From assembly GCA_015223015.1 (NCBI GenBank), contig JADFWK010000120.1:1-23911 (forward strand): a stretch of DNA of 23,911 bases, in the 5' to 3' direction. The DNA comes from Pseudomonadota bacterium (GTDB lineage Bacteria > Desulfobacterota > DSM-4660 > Desulfatiglandales > B25-G16). Positions 1 to 7,576 of this stretch are shown here, in pieces. The notes beneath the pieces were generated by a model. That model made no database searches and was not told the DNA's origin. It saw only the letters and a program-made list of their open reading frames with translations. How positions within the stretch are numbered: position 1 is the first letter of the stretch; the number at the start of each line of letters is the position of its first letter. The position numbers and the translations under genes are program-made.

Positions 1-116
1 CCCTTCCGTCCGCTCAAAGACACATCGACCTCGTAGTTTTCACCGGTCAAGATCTTGCTTACGCTATCGAGCACGATCTGCTCATCATCAATCACTAGGG
101 CTTTGTGTGTTTCCAT
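1..116 (-). CDS. Response regulator, N-terminal fragment cut by the window edge
   Basis: This is the first 38 codons of a receiver-domain protein that runs off the left end of the window. The ATG is at 116-114, and a weak GAAGGAA ribosome binding site lies just upstream. The translation begins METHKALVIDDEQIVLDS, with the paired acidic residues at the end of the first beta strand that bind Mg2+ in receiver domains. The phosphorylated Asp and the output region lie outside the window. The fragment closely resembles the start of the response regulator at 7909-8535 (MKPNKALVIDDEQVVLDS), so the two are probably paralogues. It follows the CBS protein at 214-849 by about 100 bp on the same strand and may be co-transcribed with it. 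The receiver assignment is firm; what follows it is unknown. Confidence 0.85.
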   Translation of the reverse strand, partial: METHKALVIDDEQIVLDSVSKILTGENYEVDVSLSGRK

Positions 117-136
117 AGCGTTCCTTCTCTCTAGAG

Positions 137-213
137 TTTATTGGGTTTATTGTGTTTACCGGACAGCAACGAGCAACAATCCCTCAATTCGCAATTCCTC
201 AATCCCTCAATTC
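137..213. repeat. Degenerate short tandem repeats between the CBS gene and the response regulator
   Basis: The gap holds two runs of short degenerate repeats. One is a roughly 9-base unit (GTTTATTGG, GTTTATTGT, GTTTACCGG) at about 137-163. The other is a CCTCAATT/GCAATT run at about 181-217 that enters the 3' end of the CBS gene region. The second run recurs next to the CBS copy at about 18780-18818 with a different number and order of units, which fits unit gain and loss. Confidence 0.6.
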
Positions 214-849
214 TCAGCCCACATAAACAACATTGAAACCAGCGGATTTGAGCTCTTTAACGATTGGTTCGGCATTGTCGCTCTTTATCCGTAAGACCAC
301 CAGCCAATCTTCATCCTCAGGCCTTGGGAGGGTCATCAAACTCAACAGGACTGTCTTCTTCTTATCGAGGATCTCCATGATCCTTTTCATATTACCAAAT
401 TCCTTAGAGGCTTTTATGTCTATCCTCTTACCCTTTACTTTCACTCCCAACACCCTGGTCATAACCCTCACAATATCTGACTCGGTGACCATGCCTACCA
501 GCTTGCCATCCTCCACAACTGGGAAGCCACCATAGCCCATTTCCTGCCCCAATTGCAGGGCCTCTTCTGCAGGCATCTCAGGAGAAAGACTATAGGGCTT
601 CTTGACCATAATATCCTTTACGGTCATCTTGGCTAAGAGATAGTGCAATTCATGGATGCTCAGGTCTGTAGCAGGTGACGGTGCTGCCTCCAGGAGCATG
701 TGCTGGGTTACCAAACCTACCAGTTTATCCTTTTTGAGAACAGGCAGTCTTCTGATCTTATGGGACTTCATTATCTTTCTGGCATCGTGAAGAGAGGTAT
801 CCTCGCCGACGACTACCACGTTGGTAGCCATAAAATCTTTAATTCTCAT
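214..849 (-). CDS. CBS-CBS-ACT domain protein (AcuB-like), copy 1
   Basis: A 211-residue cytoplasmic protein with two CBS domains (about residues 1-60 and 75-133) and a C-terminal ACT-like region (about 140-211). This is the architecture and length of AcuB-type proteins. CBS pairs usually bind adenosyl ligands such as AMP, ATP or NAD and act as energy or redox sensors; the ligand here cannot be read from sequence. Visible CBS signatures include GEDTSLHDARKIMKSHKIRR, then LVGLVTQ and, in the second domain, LVGMVTESDIVRVM. The start follows a good AGGAGG site. A paralogue at 18816-19451 differs at 13 of 211 residues by my alignment. Both copies sit just upstream of a receiver-domain gene, so a role as a ligand-sensing partner of the signalling proteins is possible. 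A role in acetoin metabolism should not be assumed. Confidence 0.9.
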   Translation of the reverse strand: MRIKDFMATNVVVVGEDTSLHDARKIMKSHKIRRLPVLKKDKLVGLVTQHMLLEAAPSPATDLSIHELHYLLAKMTVKDIMVKKPYSLSPEMPAEEALQLGQEMGYGGFPVVEDGKLVGMVTESDIVRVMTRVLGVKVKGKRIDIKASKEFGNMKRIMEILDKKKTVLLSLMTLPRPEDEDWLVVLRIKSDNAEPIVKELKSAGFNVVYVG

Positions 850-1154
850 TGTTTCCTCCTATTTTCTAAGTATTACACCATTGAAACTGCACCGGATTAT
901 GTTCTTTGACAACTCGCCGAGCTAGGAGATGATGGTTGCAGCGGATGTCTAAGAACGTGGAGACGTGCTCATCATCCGTATAACAGCGTTTCGTAACACT
1001 ATATCAAATTTCCTGGTCAAAATGTACTGGCCATAGCATATTTGGCCGGTAGATAAATGCCAGAATTCTTTACTGCCTCAGCGAGGACACATCTTCATAG
1101 CTAATTCTAAAGTAATTTCAGCTCATTATCAAAGAACGAGGTGCAATCTTCGTT

Positions 1155-1205
1155 GGGAATTTCCATCTTTTATAACGCCAAGGTAATGCCTTGGTGGAAA
1201 TTCCC
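1155..1205. repeat. Nested inverted repeat upstream of CBS copy 1
   Basis: The outer arms GGGAATTTCCATC (1155-1167) and GGTGGAAATTCCC (1193-1205) are complementary with one mismatch. Between them CCAAGG (1178-1183) and CCTTGG (1189-1194) form a second perfect hairpin, which competes with the outer arm for two bases. There is no T-run, so it does not look like a terminator. It could be an operator, an RNA structure or a mobile-element remnant. It is absent from the flank of the other CBS copy. Confidence 0.55.
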
Positions 1206-1361
1206 CCTTACTGTATCTGGAAAAATGCATTTCTCATATTATTGTCTAGGTCATCGTGCTCGGTGAAGGAATACGCTCCCGGAGCAAAATCATTATTTTT
1301 CATTTTGAAGTTTATCGATTTCAAGAGATAGGTTCAATCAGGTAATATACTCAAAAACGAG

Positions 1362-1399
1362 AAAACCACACCCATTTATACATGGGAGTGGTTTTTCTT
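1362..1399. terminator. Bidirectional rho-independent terminator
   Basis: The stem AAAACCACACCCAT (1362-1375) pairs with ATGGGAGTGGTTTT (1382-1395) with one mismatch and a 6-base loop. A T-rich tail follows on the plus strand, and the A-rich left side gives a T-rich tail on the minus strand too. It probably ends transcription of the response regulator gene at 1534-1926. A related, perfectly paired copy lies at 19662-19700. Confidence 0.8.
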
Positions 1400-1493
1400 G
1401 GTGCCTCTCCCCTATCTCTTGTAGGGCAAAGTACCTAATCCCCGTTAGAAACCTCCACCATTCTTGGCGAGTGTACTATAGATGAAATATTTA

Positions 1494-1523
1494 CCCCGTT
1501 AGAAGGCACCGCCTTTCTAATGG
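1494..1523. terminator. Hairpin just downstream of the response regulator gene (possible terminator)
   Basis: CCCCGTTAGAAGGC and GCCTTTCTAATGGGG form a strong imperfect stem with a one-base bulge, a few bases after the stop codon at 1534-1536. Neither side has a clean T-run, so termination activity is uncertain. A partial unit, CCCCGTTAGAA, recurs at about 1440-1450, which suggests a dispersed repeat family. Confidence 0.45.
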
Positions 1524-1533
1524 GGTTGGTTTC

Positions 1534-1926
1534 TTATCTCCGTGTTAGCGCCCTCTCAACATGTTCCAAAAGATCGTCAGGGGAAACAGGCTTCTGAAGG
1601 AGAAAATCGCACGCTAGCCATTCATCCTCGGGATAGGAATCCCAGGGTCCCTTAAGATCAACAGAGGTAATCATAATTCTTGGCTTATCTTTGGCCTCCT
1701 CGTCCTCATTTAAGGCCTTAACGACATTCGATCCCTCGCTATATGTCTCCATCATCAAATCTATAATATAAAGGTCAGGTTTATCTGACCTGGATTTTTC
1801 AAGACCCTCTTTTCCACTGAACGCCTCCGAGACCTCGTATCCAGCAGACTTTAAAACAATGCCCGTAGTCTGAACAAAATCGGGATCGTCGTCAATGATT
1901 AGTATCTTTTTTCCCTTCTCATTCAT
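1534..1926 (-). CDS. Single-domain response regulator (receiver only)
   Basis: A 130-residue stand-alone receiver domain. The acidic cluster DDD is at residues 12-14, the predicted phospho-acceptor is D56 in LYIIDLMM, the switch residue is T87 and the conserved Lys is K112 in QKPVSP. The loop after D56 has the unusual form METYSEGSN, and the segment between T87 and K112 is longer than in ordinary CheY proteins. The receiver at 7190-7576 shares both traits. There is no output domain, so it would act by protein contact or as a phosphorelay intermediate. It is the last gene of the formate dehydrogenase group, about 96 bp after the HydB-like gene, and is followed by hairpins. The start has a GGGGGA site five bases upstream. 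Its kinase is not identifiable; the receiver-kinase at 5934-7052 or the kinase at 8880-10826 are candidates. Confidence 0.9.
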   Translation of the reverse strand: MNEKGKKILIIDDDPDFVQTTGIVLKSAGYEVSEAFSGKEGLEKSRSDKPDLYIIDLMMETYSEGSNVVKALNEDEEAKDKPRIMITSVDLKGPWDSYPEDEWLACDFLLQKPVSPDDLLEHVERALTRR

Positions 1927-2022
1927 AATAGTCCCCCTAGCATTGACTAAAAAACAAAATCTCCCTCACAATAAAATCGCGCAGCGATTACATACCTTAA
2001 TTATAAAGAATCACGGCGAACA

Positions 2023-3027
2023 TTACAAAGCGTTTAGTTCCTGGATAATTTCTATAGCTCCGAGCCCGACGGGGCAGGTATCAGAACATCTACCACAGCC
2101 GACACAACCCGACTCCTTGAAGTTAACGATATCAAACTTAAGCTTATGCTCATGCCTTCTGGCCAATCTGGACCCTTGGGTAGGCCTCGGATTATGCCCG
2201 CTTGTTTCTCTTGTAAAACCGGCGTGCACACATGCATCCCAACTCCGGCACCTTATGTGTCCACCCTGAGAAGGCAGATCATAGACATTGAAGCAGGTAC
2301 ATGTTGGGCACACATAAACGCACCCCCCGCAGTTAATGCATCTATCTGCCAATCCCTCCCAGAAGGCCTCATCAGGCTTATTCTCTCTTAGTATCTCAAT
2401 GGCCTTTTGCATCCCGGGACTATTCTTTTGTGAGTGGAGGGCCTTATTCTTTATTTCCTCCAACCTTTCTTTATCCTCTTCATCCCCTTTTTCAAAATAC
2501 TTGTTTGCAAGGATTTCTTCTCCATGTTCACTGCCGGAAAGAGCCATATAGTAATCACCGGCATCAAACAATTGAACGTCATATCCATTTTCAAGATAGG
2601 GCATTCCTCCTGCGTCAACACAGAAACAGGTATCGCTTGGCGGTTCATGGCAGGCAATAGCAATAGTGGTCACTTTTTCCCTTCTTGACTGGTAATGAGG
2701 GTCAATGAAATTGTCCCGGGTCATAAACTGGTCTACAAACTGAATTGCTTTCATTTCGCACGGCCTTATCCCAAAGAGTAAGGTTTTTGAAGCGTCAATG
2801 GTTTTAGAAATACTCTTTTCCGTGAAAGACAGTATCTCTTCTGTCTGAGGGAATAAGACGGTTTTTGCTGAAATCGTTGTTTTTCCAATATTTCCGGTAT
2901 ATACGCCCTCTTCCAGGGGCATAAACATTAGATCTCTACCATCCACACTCTGGGGGCAAAAGACCTTCTCTTTCTTGTTCATTTCCTTGAGAAAGGAAAC
3001 CACATTATCTTTTTTCAATCTCTTCAT
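2023..3027 (-). CDS. HydB/AsrA-like 4Fe-4S dicluster electron-transfer subunit
   Basis: A 334-residue cytoplasmic iron-sulfur protein of the family containing the beta subunit of [NiFe] sulfhydrogenase and the A subunit of anaerobic sulfite reductase. Near the C-terminus are two [4Fe-4S] ligand sets: C230, C233, C236, C240 and C308, C311, C314, C318. The central motif ACHEPPSDTCFC (about residues 125-136) and the FGIRPCEMKA motif (about 85-94) are typical of this family as I know it. The ATG overlaps the formate dehydrogenase stop by one base (TAATG) and has AGGAGG five bases upstream, so the two are translationally coupled. With the adjacent formate dehydrogenase and HydG-like flavoprotein it probably forms the electron wire from the molybdenum or tungsten site to FAD. 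No hydrogenase catalytic subunit is nearby, so despite the family name I infer a formate dehydrogenase partner. Confidence 0.88.
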   Translation of the reverse strand: MKRLKKDNVVSFLKEMNKKEKVFCPQSVDGRDLMFMPLEEGVYTGNIGKTTISAKTVLFPQTEEILSFTEKSISKTIDASKTLLFGIRPCEMKAIQFVDQFMTRDNFIDPHYQSRREKVTTIAIACHEPPSDTCFCVDAGGMPYLENGYDVQLFDAGDYYMALSGSEHGEEILANKYFEKGDEEDKERLEEIKNKALHSQKNSPGMQKAIEILRENKPDEAFWEGLADRCINCGGCVYVCPTCTCFNVYDLPSQGGHIRCRSWDACVHAGFTRETSGHNPRPTQGSRLARRHEHKLKFDIVNFKESGCVGCGRCSDTCPVGLGAIEIIQELNAL

Positions 3028-5060
3028 TAGATCCTCCTGATGCTGACGGCACAGGTGAATTCCGGTATTTTAGCCACGGGGTCAATAGCGCAAACAGTCA
3101 ATTCATTGATATTCTTCTCACTATAATGAAAGGTGCTAAAAACAACCGTTTCCGGGATATCCGATGTTACCGCCACAGGCAAATGGACCTCACCACGTCT
3201 GGACTCTACAGCCACAGTGCCCCCGTCTATTAGCTTCAACCTTCGTGCATCTCTGGGGTTCATTTCTAAAACCGCATTGGGTGCCTCTCTTTCAAGTATG
3301 GAGGCTTTCCTCGTCATGGTCCCTGTGTGAAACTGAAAACCAACCCTTCCTGTTATGAGCGTGAATGGGTATTCCTCATCCGGAGGCTCTGCCGGTGGTA
3401 TATACTCCCTCGCGTCAAAGGCACCGGCTCCTCGAGCAAATTTATCCTTATGCAAAAATGGGGTCCCGGGGTGATCCTCATTGGGACAAGGCCAGGATAA
3501 GCCCCAGGAGTGTTTAAGGCGTCCATAGGTAATCCCCGCATAAGAGGGTGTGACCCGGTTTATCTCATCCAAGATATCGATCGGGCTGTTGTAATTCATG
3601 GGATAGCCAGCCCGAGAACATACTTCGCAAATGATCTTCCAGTCTGGTAGTGTTCCCTCAAGAGGCGGTATGGCCTCTCGGGAAAGCTGAACCCGTCTCT
3701 CCGTGTTCGTATATGTTCCCATTTTTTCTGCAAAGCTTGCTGCAGGTAGAACCACATGGGCGAGTCTGCCTGTTTCTGTAAAAAAGATATCCTGCACGAC
3801 GAGGAGATCGAGTTTTCTCAAGGCCCTGGCCACATGTCGTGCATCAGGGTTACTGACCAATGGATTTTCTCCCATGATATAGAGGGCCTTGATATCTCCT
3901 CTTTCGGCCCCATCTATCATCTCTGTAAGCGTCAGTCCGACTTTGCCATTAAGGTCAGACACGCCCCATTCCTTCGCAAATACCTCTTTGGCCTTTGGGT
4001 CTGTAACCGGTTGGTAGCCCGAATATACATTTGGTAGGGCTCCCATGTCACATGCCCCTTGCACGTTATTCTGGCCCCTCAGTGGGTTCACGCCAGTAGA
4101 TGGGTGTCCTACGTGCCCGGTAAGCATTGCCAGATTAGCGCATGATTTCACATTGTCAGTTCCGGCAATATGCTGCGTTATTCCCATGGCATAGACAATC
4201 ATTGACCTTTTGGCTTTGGCATAGATTTCAGCTGCCTTTCTCAGAGAATCTCTATCAACACCAGTTATTTTAGTTACTTTCTCCGGCGTATATTTGGCAA
4301 CAATACCCTTAAGCTGTTCGAAATTCTCTGTTCTGGCCTTTATAAAATCTTTAGCCTCCCATCCTTCCTCCAAAATAATATGCATCAAACCATTTAATAA
4401 GGCTACATCACTGCCAATCCTGTGCTTTAGATGGAGAGTTGCCAATTTTGCCAGTTTTATTTCACGAGGATCAGCAACGATGAGTTTGGCATTCTTTTTC
4501 CTCACAGCCTCGATGACCCGAGTGGCAATCATTGGGTGCTGTTCTGTGGTATTGGAGCCAATGACGAAAAAGACCTCAGCTTCCTCAAATTCCTGGATCG
4601 AATTCGTCATGGCACCGCTCCCAAAAGTGGCAGCCAGCCCGGCCACTGTTGAAGCGTGTCAAAGACGGGCACAGTGGTCAACGTTATTCGTCTTAAAGGC
4701 TGCCCGTGCCATCTTCATAAAAAGATAATTCTCTTCATTGGTTACCTTGGCTGAGGATAAAAATGCCAGGGCATCGCACCCATACTCTCTTTTTATGTTG
4801 ATCAGGTTCTTTGATACGAGATCCAATGCCTCATCCCATGTAGCATCTCTGACAATACCACCATGTCGGATCATCGGCGATTTCAGCCTTTCCGGATGAT
4901 TTATAAACTCATGGGCTCTCCACCCCTTGACACAAAGCGATCCCTGATTGACCGGATGCTCACGGCTGGGTGTGACACCAACCGCGCTCCCTTCCTTCTC
5001 ATGAAGATAGAAATTGCATCCGCACCCACAAAAGGGACATACTACCAATGTTTGGGACAT
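3027..5060 (-). CDS. fdhA: Selenocysteine-containing formate dehydrogenase catalytic subunit
   Basis: This is one gene, although a TGA at 4661-4659 splits it into two conventional reading frames. The context DHCARL-TGA-HASTVAGL matches the active site of FdhF-type formate dehydrogenases, where selenocysteine is followed by His, so residue 134 is read as Sec. The product would be about 677 residues, close to E. coli FdhF (about 715). The N-terminus carries a [4Fe-4S] site (C8, C11, C15, C43) followed by the conserved Lys of CVKGW. The molybdopterin-binding and C-terminal dinucleotide-binding regions follow. No Tat signal is present, so it is cytoplasmic, oxidising formate to CO2 or running in reverse. 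I chose the ATG at 5060, seven bases after GGAGG and overlapping the HydG-like stop as TGATG; a TTG at 5063 is the alternative. A hairpin directly after the TGA fits a SECIS element. Confidence 0.95.
4617..4655 (-). promoter_or_regulatory. Putative SECIS hairpin for selenocysteine insertion
   Basis: On the minus strand, starting three bases after the TGA, GCTTC (4655-4651) pairs with GGAGC (4621-4617) using one G-U. AGTGGC (4647-4642) pairs with GCCACT (4631-4626), with short A-U pairs between the two stems. The 10-base apical loop contains GGGCTGG. Bacterial SECIS elements recognised by SelB lie immediately 3' of the UGA inside the coding sequence, as here. The fold was made by hand. Confidence 0.7.
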
Positions 5061-5920
5061 CAAATCGCCTCCTTGATGTGACTAATCTCTGAATATTTAA
5101 AGACCGGCCCATCTGTGCAGCAATAATATTCCCCGATTGCACAGTGACCGCATTTCCCCACACCACATTGCATCATCCTCTCTAGAGACACAAATATCCG
5201 TTCTGTTGGAATATCTCTGTTTAGTAACTCCTGAACAACAAAGCGATACATTATCGGAGGTCCACAGAGGCCACAAAAGGTGTTTTCAGGATTCAGTTCA
5301 ACTCGCTCAAATAACCCGGTAACCACCCCAATATATTGTCGCCAGATGCCCTCTTCGTCTACATCAACACTTAAAAGGTACTTGATATCCGTTCTATTCA
5401 TCAAGCCGAGCAGTTCATATTTAAAAAGTATATCATCCGGGTTTCTGGCACCATACATCAAGACCAAATCACCATAACTCGCACGGTCATCAAGAACAGC
5501 CTGCAGGAGAGAACGCAAGGGCGCCATGCCTAACCCTCCAGCAACAAGCAAAAGATCCTGACCCCTAAAAAGATCCAATGGAAAACCTCTCCCAAAAGGA
5601 CCCCTTAAGGCAATAAGATCCCCCTTCTGGAGTTCAAATAGAGCGTTAGTCACCGAACCGGCCTTTCGAACACAGATTTCAATGATTCCAGGTCTTGTGG
5701 GTGGCGACGAAATTGATATGGGGGCCTCACCAACCCCTAATACGGTTACCTCTACAAATTGACCAGGAGCATGTGAAAAAGCCCTGACTACATCTTCATC
5801 AACAAATCTAAGCTGAAAAAGTCTATGCTCGGCTATCTGAGGCAGGATTCCTTCAATCCTGGCCAGATTGGGCTGAAAGATCAAATCAGTTTCTGCTTCT
5901 TTCTTCATTTTGGGCTCCAC
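5060..5920 (-). CDS. HydG/AsrB-like FAD/NAD(P)-binding oxidoreductase subunit
   Basis: A flavoprotein of about 286 residues in the ferredoxin-NADP reductase superfamily, of the kind that serves as gamma subunit of sulfhydrogenase and B subunit of anaerobic sulfite reductase. The FAD-binding barrel holds APGQFVEV and APISISS (about residues 51-72). The NAD(P) domain starts at LLLVAGGLGMAPLRSLL (about 123-139). The C-terminal [2Fe-2S] set is C252, C257, C260 and C268 (or C267), as in dihydroorotate dehydrogenase electron-transfer subunits. The start is GTG at 5920, with GAGG seven bases upstream; an in-frame ATG at 5908 is almost as good. The gene begins 13 bp after the receiver-kinase stop and overlaps the formate dehydrogenase start by one base. 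The likely job is passing electrons between HydB iron-sulfur clusters and NAD(P), making the formate dehydrogenase nucleotide-linked. Confidence 0.9.
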   Translation of the reverse strand: MEPKMKKEAETDLIFQPNLARIEGILPQIAEHRLFQLRFVDEDVVRAFSHAPGQFVEVTVLGVGEAPISISSPPTRPGIIEICVRKAGSVTNALFELQKGDLIALRGPFGRGFPLDLFRGQDLLLVAGGLGMAPLRSLLQAVLDDRASYGDLVLMYGARNPDDILFKYELLGLMNRTDIKYLLSVDVDEEGIWRQYIGVVTGLFERVELNPENTFCGLCGPPIMYRFVVQELLNRDIPTERIFVSLERMMQCGVGKCGHCAIGEYYCCTDGPVFKYSEISHIKEAI

Positions 5921-5933
5921 TCTTTGTCCTCAT

Positions 5934-7052
5934 TTAACCTTCCTTTTGCCGCTGAAAGAACTTGGGAAAGCCAATCCTGAAGGTTGTTCCTTCACCGAAT
6001 TTGCTTTCCACATCAATCATGCCGCCATGTGCATCTACCATCTTCTTCACAATTGATAACCCCAGCCCAGATCCCTTTATAGGGGCATTTCTCCGGCCAT
6101 CAACACGATAAAACTCATCGAATATTCTCGACAGATGTTCCTCATCGATCCCTGACCCGTTATCACTGATTTCGACCCAAACCTCCTCCTCTCGGCCATA
6201 CAGAATCACCTTTACCCATCCACCTGCCTTATTGTATTTTATGGCATTGCTGATCAAATTGTTGAAGATCTCTTCCAAGGATACCTTACTTCCCTTTATG
6301 GGGGGTAAATCCTTCGACGTCTCCAGGATAAGTGATATCTTCTTTTCTTCAGCCAGTGATTTCATAAGCTCGATCGATTCCGTAGCAATATCGGACAAGC
6401 TAATATCTTGAAAATGCTCCGCCATCTTAGGCGAATCAAAGGTGGCAAGGTTGAGCCATTTTCTGAGCAACTCCAGCATCTCCTGAAGTCTTATGTCGCA
6501 GCGAACGATCATCTCCTTTGCCTCTGAAGGAATTTCGCCGGCCATGCCACCAAGGATGACCTCCAGATATTGCACCGTAGCCGCTAAGGGGGCTCTTAGT
6601 TCATGGGAGACCAGGGATATCATATTTCTTCTTATCCTCTCATGTTCTACCTTCAAGGCCTCGCTTTCTAAAAGCAGACGTCTTTTTTCCAATCCTCGTC
6701 CAACAATAAGAAGAATCTCCTCTGGTGTAAAAGGTTTAGGTATAAAGTCATATGCACCTCTTTTCATTGCATCCACTGCAGAAGACACAGTGGCATAGCC
6801 TGTGATCACTATTTGAACTACATTTGGATCTATACTCTCTATCTCTTCCAGAACATCCATGCCGCTCTTGCCAGGCATTTTCAAATCGACTAATACGAGG
6901 TCTGGATGGAATTCCCTAAATACCTCCAATCCTATGTTACCGTTTTCTGCACTTTTTATAATATGCCCCTCCGTTGTCAGGATTCGAGTGCAAGAATCCC
7001 GTATCACCTTCTCATCATCTACGACCAAAATACGGGCTCTCTCACCTGACAC
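5934..7052 (-). CDS. Receiver-histidine kinase (REC-HisKA-HATPase)
   Basis: A 372-residue soluble protein with a receiver domain at the N-terminus (D11/D12 acidic pair in ILVVDDEKV, phospho-Asp D56, K106 in PKPFTP). It is followed by a HisKA dimerisation domain with phospho-accepting H150 in SLVSHELRAPLA and an ATPase domain with N box NNLISNAIKYNK and DNGSGI, then GSGLGLSIVKK. No membrane segment or sensor domain is visible, so its kinase activity is probably controlled by phosphorylation of its own receiver by another kinase. The start is GTG at 7052, six bases after AGGAG; an ATG just upstream is out of frame and stops after four codons. It heads the formate dehydrogenase operon with only 13 bp to the HydG-like gene. 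That placement suggests it senses or regulates this enzyme, but the sequence shows no DNA-binding output downstream. Confidence 0.92.
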   Translation of the reverse strand: MSGERARILVVDDEKVIRDSCTRILTTEGHIIKSAENGNIGLEVFREFHPDLVLVDLKMPGKSGMDVLEEIESIDPNVVQIVITGYATVSSAVDAMKRGAYDFIPKPFTPEEILLIVGRGLEKRRLLLESEALKVEHERIRRNMISLVSHELRAPLAATVQYLEVILGGMAGEIPSEAKEMIVRCDIRLQEMLELLRKWLNLATFDSPKMAEHFQDISLSDIATESIELMKSLAEEKKISLILETSKDLPPIKGSKVSLEEIFNNLISNAIKYNKAGGWVKVILYGREEEVWVEISDNGSGIDEEHLSRIFDEFYRVDGRRNAPIKGSGLGLSIVKKMVDAHGGMIDVESKFGEGTTFRIGFPKFFQRQKEG

Positions 7053-7058
7053 CCATGG

Positions 7059-7090
7059 CTCCTAACCCCGGCAAGCCGGAAATAAAAATT
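7059..7090. repeat. Repeated leader motif with CCGG hairpin before the receiver-kinase gene
   Basis: On the minus strand this reads as a TTTCCGGCTTGCCGGGG hairpin followed by TTAGGAG, the ribosome binding site of the receiver-kinase gene. A diverged copy occupies the same place before the NfnA-like gene at 15483-15515 (CCCAGCTTGTCCGGG then TTAGGAG). The shared position suggests a dispersed element inserted at translation starts, or a common translational control element. Confidence 0.5.
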
Positions 7091-7154
7091 TATTTGCCAC
7101 AAAGTCACAAAGGAAAATATTTTATTATGATTTTCTTCGCGCCTTAGTGCCTTG

Positions 7155-7186
7155 ATGGCAGGAAGAAAAAATTTCCTGCCATAAAA
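7155..7186. repeat. Nine-base perfect hairpin downstream of a response regulator
   Basis: TGGCAGGAA and TTCCTGCCA form a perfect stem separated by an A-rich loop, directly after the stop of the receiver gene at 7190. On the minus strand a T-run lies before the stem, not after it, so this is not a classical terminator. It could still stabilise the 3' end of the transcript. Confidence 0.45.
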
Positions 7187-7189
7187 AAA

Positions 7190-7576
7190 TCAAATAAGTC
7201 TCGCCACCTTAGTTAAAAGTGCCTCTGCACTGATTGGTTTCTGCACATAGTCGTCTGCCTCCAAATACTCCCCGTCTGTCTCAGGATTAAATTTAAGCCC
7301 TGTCACCTCTGTAACGGCAGTAACAATGATAACTGGGATGCCTCTATAACGATCATCATGCTTTAAATCGTAACACATATTAAAACCGTCATCGTATTTT
7401 TCCATCATTACATCGAGTAGTATCAAATCCGGTATCTCCTCCTCGATCGCCTTCATGCCATCCTCCACATTACCTGCCACGCCAACATAATAGTCAGCAC
7501 TTGTTAAGATCTTTTGAATCGCCGCAGCAAAATCGGGATCATCATCAACAATAAGAATCCTTTTCTTTTGACTCAT
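7190..7576 (-). CDS. Single-domain response regulator (receiver only)
   Basis: A 128-residue stand-alone receiver: acidic cluster at D11-D13, phospho-Asp D55 in LILLDVMMEKY, switch residue T86 in IIVTAVTEVT and conserved K113 in QKPISA. The ATG at 7576 has GGAGG eight bases upstream and removes a 28-residue N-terminal extension that lacks receiver character. Like the receiver at 1534-1926, it has an MMExYxxGxN loop after the phospho-Asp and an extended segment between T86 and K113. The two genes therefore form a subfamily that brackets the formate dehydrogenase operon. With no output domain, it probably works by binding a partner or as a relay module. It lies about 137 bp upstream of the receiver-kinase gene on the same strand and could be its phosphoryl donor or acceptor. 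Confidence 0.9.
   Translation of the reverse strand: MSQKKRILIVDDDPDFAAAIQKILTSADYYVGVAGNVEDGMKAIEEEIPDLILLDVMMEKYDDGFNMCYDLKHDDRYRGIPVIIVTAVTEVTGLKFNPETDGEYLEADDYVQKPISAEALLTKVARLI

Larger units (their letters stand above)
171..1430. repeat. Left copy of a duplicated CBS-gene segment
   Basis: The sequence from GAGCAACAATCCCTC (171) through the CBS gene to the terminator and its flank (about 1430) matches 18774-19738 at the far side of the redox cluster. The coding part and the terminator flank (about 1331-1430 against about 19630-19738) are clearly related by eye. The stretch between gene start and terminator is about 300 bp longer here and is not obviously shared. This is a divergent segmental duplication in direct orientation, not a recent identical copy. 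Confidence 0.8.
850..1533. other. 684-bp intergenic region without a gene
   Basis: No convincing coding region was found on either strand. The stretch contains the ribosome binding site of the downstream CBS gene (856-861), a palindrome-rich piece around 1026-1053 with two TGGCC repeats, a nested inverted repeat at 1155-1205, a bidirectional terminator at 1362-1399 and a second hairpin at about 1494-1523. I could not identify a promoter with confidence. Confidence 0.7.

Noticed and set aside
700..909. Plus-strand reading frames, here and throughout the window
   Set aside because: All long plus-strand frames lie opposite well-supported minus-strand genes or have no ribosome site or family features; none was retained.
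3027..5060. fdhA as a broken gene or two separate genes
   Set aside because: The only interruption is a TGA exactly at the conserved selenocysteine position, both sides are in the same frame, and a hairpin follows it.
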